In this document: positions 34,071 to 46,567 of the stretch, piece after piece | How the letters are laid out: each line of letters starts with the position of its first letter | How positions within the stretch are numbered: position 1 is the stretch's first letter | Program-made: the position numbers and the translations under genes | Notes under the pieces: model-generated | What the model was told of the DNA's origin: nothing | The model's database searches: none | The model's input: the letters and a program-made list of their open reading frames with translations, nothing else | Assembly: GCF_000276665.1 (NCBI RefSeq) | Contig: NW_004955469.1 | Location: 12,394,048-12,458,047 of the forward strand | DNA length: 64,000 bases | Source of the DNA: Chinchilla lanigera | Taxonomy: Eukaryota > Chordata > Mammalia > Rodentia > Chinchillidae | Direction: 5' to 3'

Positions 34071-34573
34071 GTAAGAACCTTGATGCTGTCCACGACATCA
34101 CCGTGGCATATCCTCACAACATTCCTCAAACCGAGAAGCACCTCCTCCATGGAAACTTCCCCAAGGAAATCCACTTTCACGTCCACCGCTATCCCATAGA
34201 TGCCCTCCCCACGTCCAAGGATGACCTGCAGCTCTGGTGCCACAAGCGGTGGGAGGAGAAGGAAGAAAGGCTGCGTTCCTTCTACCAAGGGGAGAAGAAC
34301 TTTTATTTTACTGGACAGAGTGTAATCCCACCTTGCAAGTCTGAGCTCAGGGTCTTTGTGGTCAAACTGCTGTCCATCCTGTATTGGACCCTGTTCAGCC
34401 CTGCCATGTGCCTGCTCATATATCTGTATAGTCTTGTTCGGTGGTACTTTATAATCACCATTATAGTCTTTGTACTACAAGAGAGGATATTTGGTGGACT
34501 GGAAATTATTGAACTTGCATGCTACCGTTTTTTACATAAGCAGTCACATTTAAACTCAAAGAAAAGTGAGTAA
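34071..34573 (+). CDS. LCLAT1: LCLAT1 terminal coding exon (lysocardiolipin acyltransferase 1, C-terminal 167 residues)
   Basis: LCLAT1 (ALCAT1/LYCAT) is an ER-membrane acyltransferase of the AGPAT/PlsC family that re-acylates lysophosphatidylinositol and lysocardiolipin. The exon starts after CAAAACCTAG at 34070 with GT, completing a Gly codon split after its first base, then KNLDAV. It stays open to TAA at 34571-34573. The protein closely matches mammalian LCLAT1 as I recall it: DITVAYPHNIPQ near its start, HFHVHRYPID, LQLWCHKRWEEKEERLRSFY in the middle, then FTGQSVIPPCKSELRV. Two hydrophobic segments follow (from VVKLLSILYW to LLIYLYSLV, and WYFIITIIVFVL), and the protein ends LNSKKSE, a KKxx dilysine ER-retrieval signal. 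The HX4D and PEGT catalytic motifs of the family lie in upstream exons and are not in this window. There is no frameshift or internal stop. The in-frame ATG at 34040 lies in the intron before the acceptor and is not a start. AGPAT5 is the nearest alternative, but the wording fits LCLAT1 much better. Confidence 0.95.
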
Positions 34574-37500
34574 GATGGGTAAGGTTCACAGCATAAAACT
34601 TAGGAGATATTTTGGAAATGTTCTAAGTCTTTGTAAACTAAGATGCATTTTTGCATGACTATGTGAAATATTTCTTAATGTCATTATTTGTTAAAGATAT
34701 TTTGCACTTAATTTTGTGGAAAAAATATTGCTACAATTTTTTTTAAACCTCTGAATGTACTTTCAATGCTGCATACATAGCAGGAATCAATTGCTGTGAG
34801 ATAACTCGGGCCTGAATATCACACAGTCATCAGGCTGTTAACAGGCAAAGTACACACAAATTTTCCCGAAAGGCCCAGCCCTCTTTCCTAACTGACTCCC
34901 CAGACCAGAGGAAGGTCCAGCTCCTGAGCACTGGCCCGACACGCATGCGTCTATGACTGCCTGCCCACCCCGCGGGCGAGCACGCTTCCTCCAGGTGTGC
35001 AGGCAGACGGTGCCCAGGCTTCCTCTGAGCTCTGTCCCATCCTTTCCGCACCTGCCAAAGCCATCCCATCCTTCCTCCAGGCCAGAATGCAGAACTTGCT
35101 GGTCCCTAACTGAGCGAGCATTTTGATAGGAAGCCCTATTTATCATAGTATCTTGTGCTGACCTGTGTGCCTTTCCTCTCATGGAAATCACACCTGCACA
35201 CGTCTCAGGGAGCAACCACGGGCTCTCCACTTTGAAGCCTTCATTTAAATTTTAAAAGATAGGAATTAACTGAGATCAAGTTTTTCACTAATGCTCAGTT
35301 GCGCATGTTTAGTGCTGGGGTCCTTACAACTTGTTGGCAGATGATGACGCTTTTTTTCTTAAAAATAGTAAACAGGCAGTCACATACCTTTTTAAAGGCA
35401 CACTTAACATTCTGTTGGTGTAGACGCAGACTGTCTTGTAAAATATATTTATTTAAAACCTACCCCAAAAGGAAGGCTGTGTTTTCCACGTATGCATGGA
35501 GATCTAGCTTCTGCCATTAAAATAACAAAAATGTTTGCAGACAGGGCAATGATGGTGTATTCTAAAGTATTCAACCCTTGTAGCCTTGATAAATTTTACT
35601 TTTAAAACCAAAATAACACAAAAGGAATTCTTTTCAGTGATAGCAAGAAGCCTCTCCTGCTCCAACCACAGGCTTCCTCTCTCAAGAGTAATGTTTAAAC
35701 CTACTTTTCACCAGCTCGACTAAATATTTTTGTCATTTGCAGTCACTGGAAAATTCGGCAAACCAACGGCACCAGTCTCCTTCTGAGGCAAAGAAGCGTG
35801 TTGTCATTATTTCCACTCCATTGGAGCTGTGTGCCCCCCGCCCGTGTTGTTCTGTTTTTGTTTTTCCTGGTCTTGTAGTAGGGATAGTGGTCCAAGCTGC
35901 TGAAAGTGGAAGACAATTAAAAACCTTTAGCTGTTAGAAAATGCAGTAGCTTTATGTACTCTTGGGGCATGAATGCCTTCTCTTCAATGCTTGACAGTGA
36001 CTATAAACTAACAGTTGAATCATGTGTTGCAGTGAAACGTAAAGACATGGTGAGCTGTACTTAGGTGCTTTGAGAAAGCCTTTGTTGGGGCAGAACACCA
36101 GTGACACATGGCTTTTGTTGGGAGAGTATTAACTAGTCCCTCTGCTGCTCTGCACCAACCCATACTTAACTACTTCTTCAGAGCTGTTTTCAATCCTGCT
36201 GGGAGCTTACCAATTAGTTACTATGCACATCTGCTCCCAACCCAGCTGTTTAACTTCATGGCTTTTGAAGATACTCTTTTTAAGAAACAACAAACATTTT
36301 TCCCTTCCCTTTATGAAAGAGGCTTCTGGTTTAAGTTTCTCTTAAGACTTCCTTGGGTTATTTTTAAACACGGAAATGGTTTGTACGACTAGGATTGCAT
36401 TTGTCCCAAGTAAAAAAGAAAAACTGCTTTTTACCCTAAAGGTGAGTGGAACAGCGCTCCTGCCCGTCCTACAAACTCACCCGGCTCATTAGTCATTTAA
36501 CTTGTGCTGAATTGAGTGGCGTTTAATTCTGATACCTTTAAATGGAAAACTCTTTAATAGCAGCAAACAAGTTTAAAATAAACTATAGGTTTTATTTTAC
36601 CTACCCAAAATTTATAATTATAAGTAAAACTGGGAATGTAGGCATTGCACTTGTTTCTAAAATTAGAAATAAGTCCCCTTTGACAATAAGGCTTATTAAA
36701 AATTATAAATTGTAGTTATGTACACATTTAGCTGCATGAAAGTCCACTTTTTTATTTAAAGAAATATGTTAATGGAGTATAGAATATTTTGAATTGATAC
36801 TAAAATGTCAAGTATAAATTAAAGTTGCTTTAGTAATTGTGAAGGGCCTCAGAAATCGCGCACTATGCCTGCCACCACAGCACCTGGGCTCAGAGCAGCC
36901 GCCAGCCTTGCTGCAGCAGAGCCATGCTCCTACACACTGCACTTGCCATCCTCTGAAGGTTACATGTTCTCCAGTTGCCACATTTCCCCTTCTGAAAAGT
37001 TTTAAGTATAGCAAATGTGGGCTACTCATAGCAAGAGCCATTATACTTAAAATCTGAACCTACAAGGGGAGTGCTGGCAAGGTAACAGTTCTTACCCCAG
37101 ACTTCTCTTATGAAACAGGAAAAAGCACTTCTAAAATTCAAAGAACAAGGTAGAAGACTAAATGTTTCGAAGAACCTCATTATTTAAGGTTCCCAATAAA
37201 ATTCTTCCTGTGCTCTCAAAATGCAGATTATAGGGCAGTAACAGCTTCCACCTGAGTTGCTCTGAAATTACTTCAATAGCACCATATCAGGAATCATTTA
37301 TGGATAGCCAAGGAGGCACTCCGATTTCACCCGACTTCAGGCACCCCGGTGGCGATGCCCCTGTGTGCTCTTACAAGAAAGACTAATGAAGGGAGCCTGT
37401 TGGTGTTAAATTGTTTACATTTCTTTATATATAAATAATGTGCTTTCAGTGCCTTAGTTATGGGTCCCTTTCTTTATCTTATTCTAAGAATTCTACAACG

Positions 37501-37905
37501 TGTTTCTTAGGTCAAGTCTCTCTGCTACTCACCAGGAGGACCCTGTTCTCTGAACCTTGGTCACTGTGGTTGGTAAACACTTCTCTTTGTAACAGAGAAG
37601 ACAGCTCATTGCTGAGCCAGTGGATCCTTGGAGTTATTATCTGTGCTGTAGAAGACAAAAATGATTTTGTCATACGACAAGCTTCAGATTAAATACGGCC
37701 CTAAAGTTGTCTTGGACCTACCTTAAATTTTTATTTCAGAATAGAATCTTGGTTTGGGTAATCCATTTTTAAAAAGATCCCTATGTGGAGAATACCAAGT
37801 TTTAAAAATAACTCACAGAATGGCCTTAGTTTTCAGTGTCTACTGCTATGTATGTGAGTTGTCTATAATACACATCCAGAATAAAGTGGAGTGAATTGAG
37901 TTCAC
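34574..37905 (+). other. LCLAT1: Probable LCLAT1 3' untranslated region
   Basis: This A+T-rich stretch directly follows the stop codon. I saw no SINE, L1 or LTR insertion in about 3.3 kb, in contrast to both flanks, which is typical of a conserved 3' UTR. It carries several possible poly(A) signals: ATTAAA at 35516 and 36818, AATAAA at 36577, 37195 and 37880. The downstream end is inferred from the last and best of these. A shorter transcript ending at an earlier signal is possible. Confidence 0.55.
37195..37225 (+). promoter_or_regulatory. Candidate proximal poly(A) signal of LCLAT1
   Basis: AATAAA at 37195-37200 is followed by a U-rich ATTCTTCCTGTGCTC stretch. It could give a shorter 3' UTR. 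The support is weaker than for the 37880 site. Confidence 0.3.
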
Positions 37906-37926
37906 ATGTGTGTTACGTTTGTGTTC
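37880..37926 (+). promoter_or_regulatory. Candidate distal poly(A) signal of LCLAT1
   Basis: AATAAA at 37880-37885 is followed 20-40 bases later by a GU-rich stretch (CATGTGTGTTACGTTTGTG, about 37903-37924), the usual arrangement of a cleavage and downstream element. The other hexamers in the UTR lack so clear a GU-rich partner. Confidence 0.5.
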
Positions 37927-39045
37927 TTACAGGGGTAGCAAAAACTATAGGTCATGGTGGTACTACATTTTCCCGCTTTGTTGGAGCCTTACCATAATTA
38001 AAGAAAAACTGGGATGTTAGGACTCCTTTGTTCACAGATGTTAAGAAAAAATGGGCAAAGCTAAAAACAAAATGTACTCCTTCCATAATTGAAACAGTCC
38101 AGGGACCACAATTGAATTCAGGGCTCAGCAAATGTCATAGGAACCTGATGTTACCCAGGACAATATGGTCATTCCACAAGCATGGGACAGCAGCTCTTAG
38201 AGGTGCAAAGGACTGCAATATCTCCTCCCTCTCCTCACTATCCTGGAGTAACTATGAAAGCAAGTGGTGATAGCCTGCTATAAAAATGTCCTCAGCAAAC
38301 ACAGGAACATCATGGAGCCTCTTCTTTTAAGATACTAGTTCTGATTGTTCAGTAAACACTTTATGTGAAAGTTTCACTCTGGTGCACATCCAGGATGGGA
38401 CGTTGCAAGGGGCTTGCAAGGCCAAAGGAGTGCAGCCCTGGCCCCAAGAGTGCTGGTCCCAAGGACTGGGCCACAAGGCTTCCAGCACTCTTACTTCACT
38501 CAAGGAAAGAGTAAGAACATGGTCTCTCTAGTCATCGACCCATCTCCAGTAGGACTCGGATAAAGTTGGCTCAAAACATATGCCTGCAAGGAGCCTTGTC
38601 CAACTGATCTATCCTCCACCTAGAGTTGCAGACAATTCACCAATATCTAATGTCTACACTTACCTTTACCCCACAGTCTCACTTGTAGAAACCTACTCCA
38701 TAAATGTAAGGTGCTTGCACAAAGCTCTTTGTTGTAGTTCTATTAGTAAGGGAATAAAACAGTGGGAACATCCTAAAGGTCCATAGTTGGGACTGGTGGA
38801 ATCATCCTGCTGTAATTAATTCTAAGACTGAGTTCTGTGCAGCTGCACAGGTGTGTGAGGAGCATCTACACACACCAATACAGGAGTTATCTCCAGATTG
38901 CTACGGAAAGTGGGAAGAGAAAATGACGTGTAGTTGTGCTCCCTTTTACTTAAGAAGGTACGGCTATTCAGATATACACACATGCCTATTAAAAATTTAA
39001 AAGTTAATTTGAAAATATAAACCATCAAAGTGAAATAGCTTCTGC
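37910..39045. other. Intergenic sequence 3' of LCLAT1, nothing assigned
   Basis: There is no recognisable gene or clear repeat. Short ORFs at 38028-38270 and 38580-38786 have no recognisable motif or codon bias that I can see. Confidence 0.5.
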
Positions 39046-39049
39046 CATA

Positions 39050-39345
39050 GTACTGCTACAACAGAATACACACTGAATAGCTTATAAACAACAGCAATTC
39101 ATGTCTCACAGTTCCAGGGGCTGGACTGTGTTAAATGTGCATCTACAGATTCAGTATCTTCTGAGGGCCCATTCCCTGGTTTGATATAGTGTCCTCACAT
39201 GGCGGAAGGGATGGGGGGGTCTCTTTTATAAAGACCCTAATCCCATTCATGAGGGCTCTATCTCTATGGCCCAACAATCTCCCAAAACCCCACCTCCCAA
39301 CTCCATTGTCTTGAGGATATGAACTCCAGCGAGACTTCAAGAATG
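39050..39345 (-). mobile_element. MaLR (MST/MLT1-like) LTR, antisense
   Basis: TAGCTTATAAACAACAGCAA, TCATGTCTCACAGTTCCAGG, TGTCCTCACATGGCGGAAGG, TCTTTTATAAAGACCCTAAT and CCCATTCATGAGGGCTCTAT match in order. Confidence 0.9.
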
Positions 39346-40259
39346 AACATTCTGACAGTAGCAGTTACATATGGTGGGGAGGCAAATAGGGTTGAGGGGA
39401 GTGGATAGAAATTACACTTCTCTAAAATGGTGTTACTTTATATTATACACTTGACTTTGGAACAAGGTTAATATTTTACATAATTCTCACATTAAAAGTG
39501 GAAAATGGAATAACTAATGAATCAAAGGGGAAAATGAAACAAATGAATTTTTATCAAATTGTACCTTAATCATAGAGAGGAATTATTTCAGGGAATTATA
39601 TTCCATGTTCCTAATAGTAAATAGGACAAAAGAACCACCAAAAAATACCTAGATTGTTTTGGTCATTATTTTGTTAGTAATGACATTAGTTTATTGTCTG
39701 AAACTGTTGCACTTAAGACATAGCATATAGAGTAATTATGATAATGCTGTTAGGAACTCTGATTTTTCAACATAAAAGATGAATAAATATAAAATTAAAG
39801 AGATTAATTTAAGAAACCTGTAATGGGGGGGCATGAGAGCTAGAGAGCTTAGAAATGAAAGGTCAGAAATAATGACAAATCAGTAGCAGTGAACATCTTG
39901 GGACACAGCATTAGAAAGCCATTGTTCAGGGGTTTTTGGACAAGTAGCTACTTCTGTGTTGGGAGCAGGGCAGTCAGAAGGTGAAGTGGGACACCTTGAG
40001 ATACATAGATCACAGTAGCCAGGTCAAAGAGGTTCCTATGGGCCAGAAAGGAACAACTGGAGAATTAATAAGAACAACTAAAATATCAAGAAACACATCA
40101 GATACAGTAAAACCCAAGAGAACGACACTCAGAAGTAATTACATTAGTACATCTGAAGAAGCTAATAACCAATTTGTTTTTCTGAACCTGTATCTAAAGG
40201 AAAATAGCATTTAACCTCCTTTTCTCATATAAACCATCCAGCTAAACAGTTCAGTGAGA

Positions 40260-41240
40260 AAGTTTATTTTCATAGAAATATTTCTCCACTCCAGAAATAA
40301 ATCCACAATCTATAATCAAGGGTACCAAGAATACAGAGTGGGGACAGAATCTCTTCAACAAAACTGCATAGCCAGAGAGAAAAATTGGACCCCCACCATA
40401 CACCAAAACCAATTCAAAATGGATTAAAGAATTCATTCAACTATAAGACCTGAAACTATAAAACTCCTAGAAGAAAACCTCCTTACCATTGGTTTGTGGC
40501 AGTGATTTCTTGGATATGACAGCAAAAGCACACACAAAAACATTAAAGTACACAGGATGAAAAGACGACCTACAGAATGGTAGAAAGTATTTGCAAACCA
40601 CATACCTGATAGTGGATTAATTTCCAAAACACATAAGGAATGACTGTAGTTCAATAACAGCAAAGAAAGTACTTGAACAGATATTTGTCCAAGACAACAT
40701 ACAAATGGCCAGCGAGTATATGAAAAGACACCCAGCATTATCAGCCAAATGCAAATCAAAACTACAGTGAGATATCATTTCACAACTAGTTAGGACAGGT
40801 ATTTAAAAAAAAAAAGATAAGCACTGGTGAGAATGTGGAGAAATTACAACTTGTGTAACACCACTGGTAGAAGTGTAAAATGATGCAGCCACTGTGGAAA
40901 CAGTATTCAAATTCCTCAAAAAGTTAAAAATAGTTACAATATGACCCAGCAATCCCCACTCTGGGTATACGTTCAAAGGCACTGAAATTGGAATTTTAAG
41001 GAAATATTTGCACAGCTACATTCACAACACTATTCACAATCGATAAAAAGGTAATTAACCCTGATGCGAGATGAATGAATAAACAAAATGGGGTATACCC
41101 CCACAGACACACTTACAAGGGCATATGACTCAGCCTTAAGGAAAAGCATTCCTGCCATTTCTGACAGTATCAGCAAACCTGAAGACATTAAGCTAAGTGA
41201 GAAAAGCCAGTCAGAAAATGAAAAAGAAAAAGAAAAAAGG
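40260..41240 (+). mobile_element. L1 ORF2 3' end, sense
   Basis: Collinear match to old L1: GTACCAAGAATACAGAGTGG, CAATTCAAAATGGATTAAAG, AAATGCAAATCAAAACTACA, GAGAATGTGGAGAAATTACA, AATATGACCCAGCAATCCCC and ATTAAGCTAAGTGAGAAAAG. Stops are scattered throughout, so it is dead. Confidence 0.9.
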
Positions 41241-41724
41241 AAGCTCCTCTGCCTAGGCATCTAGTAAGTATCATGTAAGCTCAAAGATTTTACTACTTAC
41301 AGTGAGTAGTTTTGAGAAGACTCCGGAAGCACTCGGCATCCGGCTCCTTGCAGTGAGTGTGGACAGCAGGTTGGCCTGGCCTGGGCAGTGGTGCTGGCTA
41401 TGTGGCTGGTGTGTGCAGACACACCACCCACCACACAGGCTGTCCATGGGCCCTGGGGTTCCAGGGCTTCTCTGGGTGGATTGCTGAGCCAAAGCCCGTC
41501 CCTCAGCAGGGTAGCTGGAGCCCAGGTTAACAAGAATTAAATCTGTCAGGCTCTTCTCTCACCAGTGGGATCTCCCCTAGGGTCATTTTCGGCAAACTAT
41601 CCTTGGCAGTCTGCCTGTGGGGAGCTAGTGGGGCAGAGACCCCGCTGCCCACCACTGCTGCTGCCAGTAGCTTGAAAATGTGGTGCATCTGGAGCACAAG
41701 AAGAGCTTTAAACCTGCGCTGGGC

Positions 41725-41815
41725 CCCACCCCGAGACCCTCTTTAACGGGTCAGGTGTGCAGCCTGGTGAGCCGTAGCTGTCAAAGCTCCCCAGGTGATT
41801 CTGATGCTCAGCACA
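41725..41815. mobile_element. MER5/MER20-type hAT fragment
   Basis: TGGGCCCCACCCCGAGACCC and CTCCCCAGGTGATTCTGATG are hallmark phrases of these short nonautonomous elements. Confidence 0.65.
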
Positions 41816-41829
41816 CGTGCTTGCTCTTC

Positions 41830-41985
41830 TAAGACCTCAGCCCTCCGCTCTCTAGGCCTCTGGTCCCTCATGTATAAAATGAGCATTTGATCTTAGATGT
41901 TCTGGAAACCCTGGCTGATTTACAAGTAAGATTTATAAGCACATTGCATTCAGTAAACATTTGTTAATGCCTTAGACGTGGGATC
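41830..41985 (+). mobile_element. MIR fragment, sense
   Basis: GTCCCTCATGTATAAAATGA and CATTCAGTAAACATTTGTTA match the second half of MIR. Confidence 0.5.
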
Positions 41986-42037
41986 CTGGCTTAGAACCGG
42001 GGAGGAAGCAAAGATAAGTAAACTTCACTCTGTAGTC

Positions 42038-42042
<5 letters not shown>

Positions 42043-42070
<28 letters not shown>

Positions 42071-42078
42071 TGCACACA
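42043..42078. repeat. (CA)n microsatellite
   Basis: About 14 CA units then ATGCACACA. Confidence 0.95.
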
Positions 42079-42079
42079 T

Positions 42080-44015
42080 TCATTTCTTCCCCAAAATCAG
42101 CCTTAACAAAGCATCACTTTCCAGGATGTGAAGCCAACTGAATAGAAAAAAAAGAGGAAATCGGAGAAGGCACCTGTGCCATGGTATAGCCCTGGCTCTG
42201 ATGCCAAAGCTTGGGTACAGGCAGAGCTAAAGGCTCCCAGAATACAGCTGGTGAGCAGAGGCCAGCAACTCTGTGACCCACTGTCCACTGCCCGGGGGTG
42301 AGCAAGTGTCACAGACAATAGCTAGTAGTGCGGTTTCCAGAAACCCCTGTAAAGTAACCCATGAGCACAGCTGGTTCCCTGTAACCCTTTGTGTCCCTCC
42401 CACTGACAGTGGGAATTTCCATAGCATGGGCTGGCTGGAGAGAGATCCATCTTCTCCTCAATTCACATTCAGTAAGATGGAAAAACCAGCTGGGAATTGC
42501 CATTTAGTGACTAGCACCTGCCAGGGGACAGAACAGTTGACCTGGCTGTCCTGGTTAACCCCTGGGGTGCCGGAGCGAGCCAGGGGAGGGTCATCAGGGT
42601 GTAGGTACACAGCTAGATGATAGCAAGCACGGGGCTTTGAAGAAGCACAAGCTCATTCTAAGAAGGAGCAGGGTGTGCAGAAATCCAGGAAGGTCTCCCC
42701 TGCCTGCCTCCGCCTCTGGAAATGACTTCATTCTTCCAAGGCTGCACATGACTGGAAGGTTGGCTGCCTTGAGGAGCCAGCTCATGATCCTACTCAGAAA
42801 AACCGCCAAGGATAAGAAGTCAGCTGTGGCTCCTTCAGAGGAGGCTGCCAGAGAGCTAGTGGCCAGACACCAAGTGTCAGCTCTATGGGGTTGCAACCTT
42901 TGCAGCTGCAGGGTCTGGCTCCCGAAAGGTCCGCGCTTGCTCTAATGTGCTGCAGGCGCCATCTTGAAGGTCTTAATAGTTCTGAACAAGGATTCTCACA
43001 TTTTCCTTTTACACTGGACCCCATGACTTGGGTAGTCAGTTGTCCCTGGCGGATGTAGGAGACCAGGGATAGCCTAAATTTGAGTTGTGGTCTTAAGCCC
43101 CATCTGCGTGTGAAATCACCTGGGATACTTTCATACAAGCAGCTAGCCCTCCCTATCCCACTCCCAGAAAGAGACAGGCGCCTCCCAGGTGAGGCTCGCA
43201 CACTGCCAGACCGATTCCGAGGAATGGTTCTCCCGGGCTTGTAGCCTGGAGAAGACCCAGGTGAGCTGTGGGCATTGCCCCCTGAGAGAGGCTTTCCCTG
43301 CACATCAGCTCGTCATGGCGCCCAACACGCTGCCCCTGCCCTTTCTGCTTCTGTCTCCCCGGGACTTAAGGCAGCAACTGAATCTCATTCATCACTGCTG
43401 GTGGGCAAGAGGCACTTTTCCCCCCTTTCAACTCATTTGAACTAAAAACAACCCAAGATCTCCAGTTGTATCACCGGCTCCTTAAAGATCGAGACTAAAG
43501 CATTCATGATTCACCCTCATGAATGAGCTCCCTTCTTGCCACACCAGTGTGGGATGCCAAGGGGGGGCTGAGTCTCCTGGCCGAAACTTACCTGCTATTC
43601 CTGAGCTTCAGGGACAACTTGACAATTACATTTATATCGCGGCCTCTTACTTTTCTCATCTATTTGAAACATCCGACAATTTTTCAGAAATAAAACAGGA
43701 TTATTCTTTTCAGTATCCATTATTTTCACGATGTGTGAAGTGTACCACTTTTTGCCTGTGTGTGTTCCAGGAAGTCCTTCTGTGTTTATTTTTGTAGGAC
43801 TCATCAGAGATTAAGAGCCTGCTTTCCTGGCATTGAGAGGAACATACATTATGGTGGTGGAAATTCGGCCAGTGAGGAGCAGGGCGAGGTCTGTGGGAGG
43901 AGAGGGGCTGATGGAGGCTTTTCAGTTTTCCAGGAGTTCTTTCAGAATGTCCAGGGGATAGAGAATAGGTTTTCTTTTAAAGTTGTTATATCTCATTTGA
44001 TCAGAATAGTCTAAA
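42080..44015. other. G+C-richer intergenic block, mostly unassigned
   Basis: Overlapping ORFs on both strands (for example 42273-42620 and 42794-43303) reflect base composition; none has a recognisable domain. GTGTGAAATCACCTGGGATA near 43110 is a possible MER20 trace. Confidence 0.45.
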
Positions 44016-44018
44016 AAA

Positions 44019-44139
44019 GCCAGGCATGGTGGCACATGCCTGTAATCCCAGCATTCAGGAGGCTGAGGCAGGAGAATTGTTGCGAGTTTGAGACCAGTCT
44101 GGGCTACAAAGTGAGCTCAAGGCCAGCCTGAACTGCATA
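44019..44139 (+). mobile_element. B1-like SINE cut by the assembly gap
   Basis: GCCAGGCATGGTGGCACATG through GAGACCAGTCTGGGCTACAA to GCCTGAACTGCATA, then N. It is well preserved, hence young. Confidence 0.9.
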
Positions 44140-44700
44140 NNNNNNNNNNNNNNNNNNNNNNNNNNNNNNNNNNNNNNNNNNNNNNNNNNNNNNNNNNNNN
44201 NNNNNNNNNNNNNNNNNNNNNNNNNNNNNNNNNNNNNNNNNNNNNNNNNNNNNNNNNNNNNNNNNNNNNNNNNNNNNNNNNNNNNNNNNNNNNNNNNNNN
44301 NNNNNNNNNNNNNNNNNNNNNNNNNNNNNNNNNNNNNNNNNNNNNNNNNNNNNNNNNNNNNNNNNNNNNNNNNNNNNNNNNNNNNNNNNNNNNNNNNNNN
44401 NNNNNNNNNNNNNNNNNNNNNNNNNNNNNNNNNNNNNNNNNNNNNNNNNNNNNNNNNNNNNNNNNNNNNNNNNNNNNNNNNNNNNNNNNNNNNNNNNNNN
44501 NNNNNNNNNNNNNNNNNNNNNNNNNNNNNNNNNNNNNNNNNNNNNNNNNNNNNNNNNNNNNNNNNNNNNNNNNNNNNNNNNNNNNNNNNNNNNNNNNNNN
44601 NNNNNNNNNNNNNNNNNNNNNNNNNNNNNNNNNNNNNNNNNNNNNNNNNNNNNNNNNNNNNNNNNNNNNNNNNNNNNNNNNNNNNNNNNNNNNNNNNNNN
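44140..44700. other. Assembly gap (561 N)
   Basis: An unbroken run of N. A B1 enters it on the left and an ID tail leaves it on the right. Translations spanning it (44055-44831) are artefacts. Confidence 0.99.
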
Positions 44701-44754
44701 TCATGAGTTCGATTCCCAGTACCAGAAAAAAAATAAATAAATAAATAAATAAAA
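44701..44754 (+). mobile_element. 3' end of an ID SINE with (AAAT)n tail
   Basis: TCATGAGTTCGATTCCCAGT followed by ACCAGAAAAAAA and ATAAATAAAT units. The 5' two-thirds is in the gap. Confidence 0.85.
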
Positions 44755-46567
44755 GTACCTTCCTGGCTACCAAAGTCAGTTGAATTTGAAATCACCCAAA
44801 ACAATAAACCACTTAGAGTGAAACAAGGCATAATTCTGCATTTTGTCAGTCTCTGATATCTGTGTTTCTAGAAGGCAGTTGAATTCTCACGTCTGCTGAC
44901 ATCACGTGTCTGGAAAATGCCACCAGATACTTAAGTGACAATGTGTGTGAAAAGGTGCAAGTCAGGTCTCGGTATTTCCCAGACCCTACTGATCGGAGGG
45001 CAGAGAACAGAGTGTTGACCTGATGGGCCCCATGAAAAGGTCTTTGGAATCAACAGGAGTCCCCAGATGAAGGAGCCACTGCCTGGGCCTGTCCATTTAC
45101 CCTGCATGGGCGTTGGCAGCCAGGAGTATGCAAGAGAGAGAGAGGAGTGCGTGAGGGCAGCCCTGGGAGACGGGGCTGTGCTCCCAGCTCCCAGATCAAC
45201 AGTGGTAACCAAGCAAGCCCCTCCGGCCTCAGGGTCCTCACCTGTGAATTGATGACACTGAGCCACATCCCTCCATCTCAACACAGGCTACTCAGTAAAA
45301 CCTCCTGGAAAGCTGTCAGGATGTCCAAAGGCCAGGCCCTGCTCCAGCACAATCCCATCAGGATATCTGAGAGCGGAAAAGCTCCCAGGGCGGTGAACTG
45401 AAAGGACACAGAAGCCGAGCTAAAGGCATACTCAAACATCAGGGCGGGGCTGGGACAATTAGAGCAATCAAGTCAATCGTGACCGAAAGGGAGTATAACC
45501 CACAGCATGAAAAAATAGCCACAGTCAAATACATAGACAAATGGCAGAGAGGAGACCACTCGTCTTTGCCATAGCGCTTCAACTAATAAATGTAGAAGAA
45601 ATAATGCAAGCAGCAAGCACCGTCTGGCAAACATCGCTGCAATAACTGTCGCAGGCAGAAGTCACTGATGGCTACTCAATTTAGTGCGTGATATATATTT
45701 TAGCAAACAGGATATTGCGTAGTTTCACAGTATCTCCCCAGGAAATAGTTATGACAGTGGGAAACATGCTAACTTTATAGTGAAGTCTGGCCACTTTAAG
45801 TGGCCAAGGTCAAGATACCAGACCTAAAACATGTCTGCCTCCTGTGTCCCCCTTCACATCATTCGTGCCAAAAAAACTAAACTTCATCTGAGCACAAGCA
45901 AAGTTCAGACAATTCCAAATTGAGAGACGTTTTTCCAGGGAACTGGCCAGAACTCTTGGAAACTGTTAAGCTGAAGAAATACTGAGGAATTATTGTAGAT
46001 TGAGGTGGCAAAAAAAGCACGACCAAAAAGAAAAAAAAAGCAAAGTGGAATCTGGTAAAATCTGAATATACTCTTGAAATTAGCTCACCCTTCAGGATCA
46101 GTGTGAGTTTTGGGGTCCGATAACGGTACCCTGGCTGTGCACAGTGGTAATATATTGGGAGCTGAGTGAGGTGCAGGGGCTTCTTCCCGAGATATGCACG
46201 TGGTTTGCTCATTCATTTCCTTCCTGTCTTTCTCAACCCGCTAAGGCCTGAGATGTCATCAGATTTTCCACTGCAGGAGAATGTCATTCATCTGCACCAT
46301 GTGCTACCAGCTCACATTTCAGGAAACATCCCCACAATCTTCCCATTGAGGAGAAGGGGAAAAATACCAAGAGCGGGAAAAGCAGGGCCAGTGCGTCATG
46401 TTTCTTGGCCGGATGAAAAGAAGGTCAAAGGATATGAGCCATGAGTGGGGCCCACAAATGTCCAACTGGGGGTATTGTTAGGCTAGACAAAGGGCAGCTT
46501 CTTCCCGCCATTCCTCCATCTCAGGCCGGCAACCAAGACCAGGACTTGTGGGTGATGGAGGTCAAGA

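Noticed and set aside
42273..43303. Overlapping ORFs on both strands
   Set aside because: A G+C-rich stretch with few stops in all frames, no domains and no splice structure.
44055..44831. 258-codon ORF
   Set aside because: Most codons are N from the assembly gap; the ends are SINE translations.
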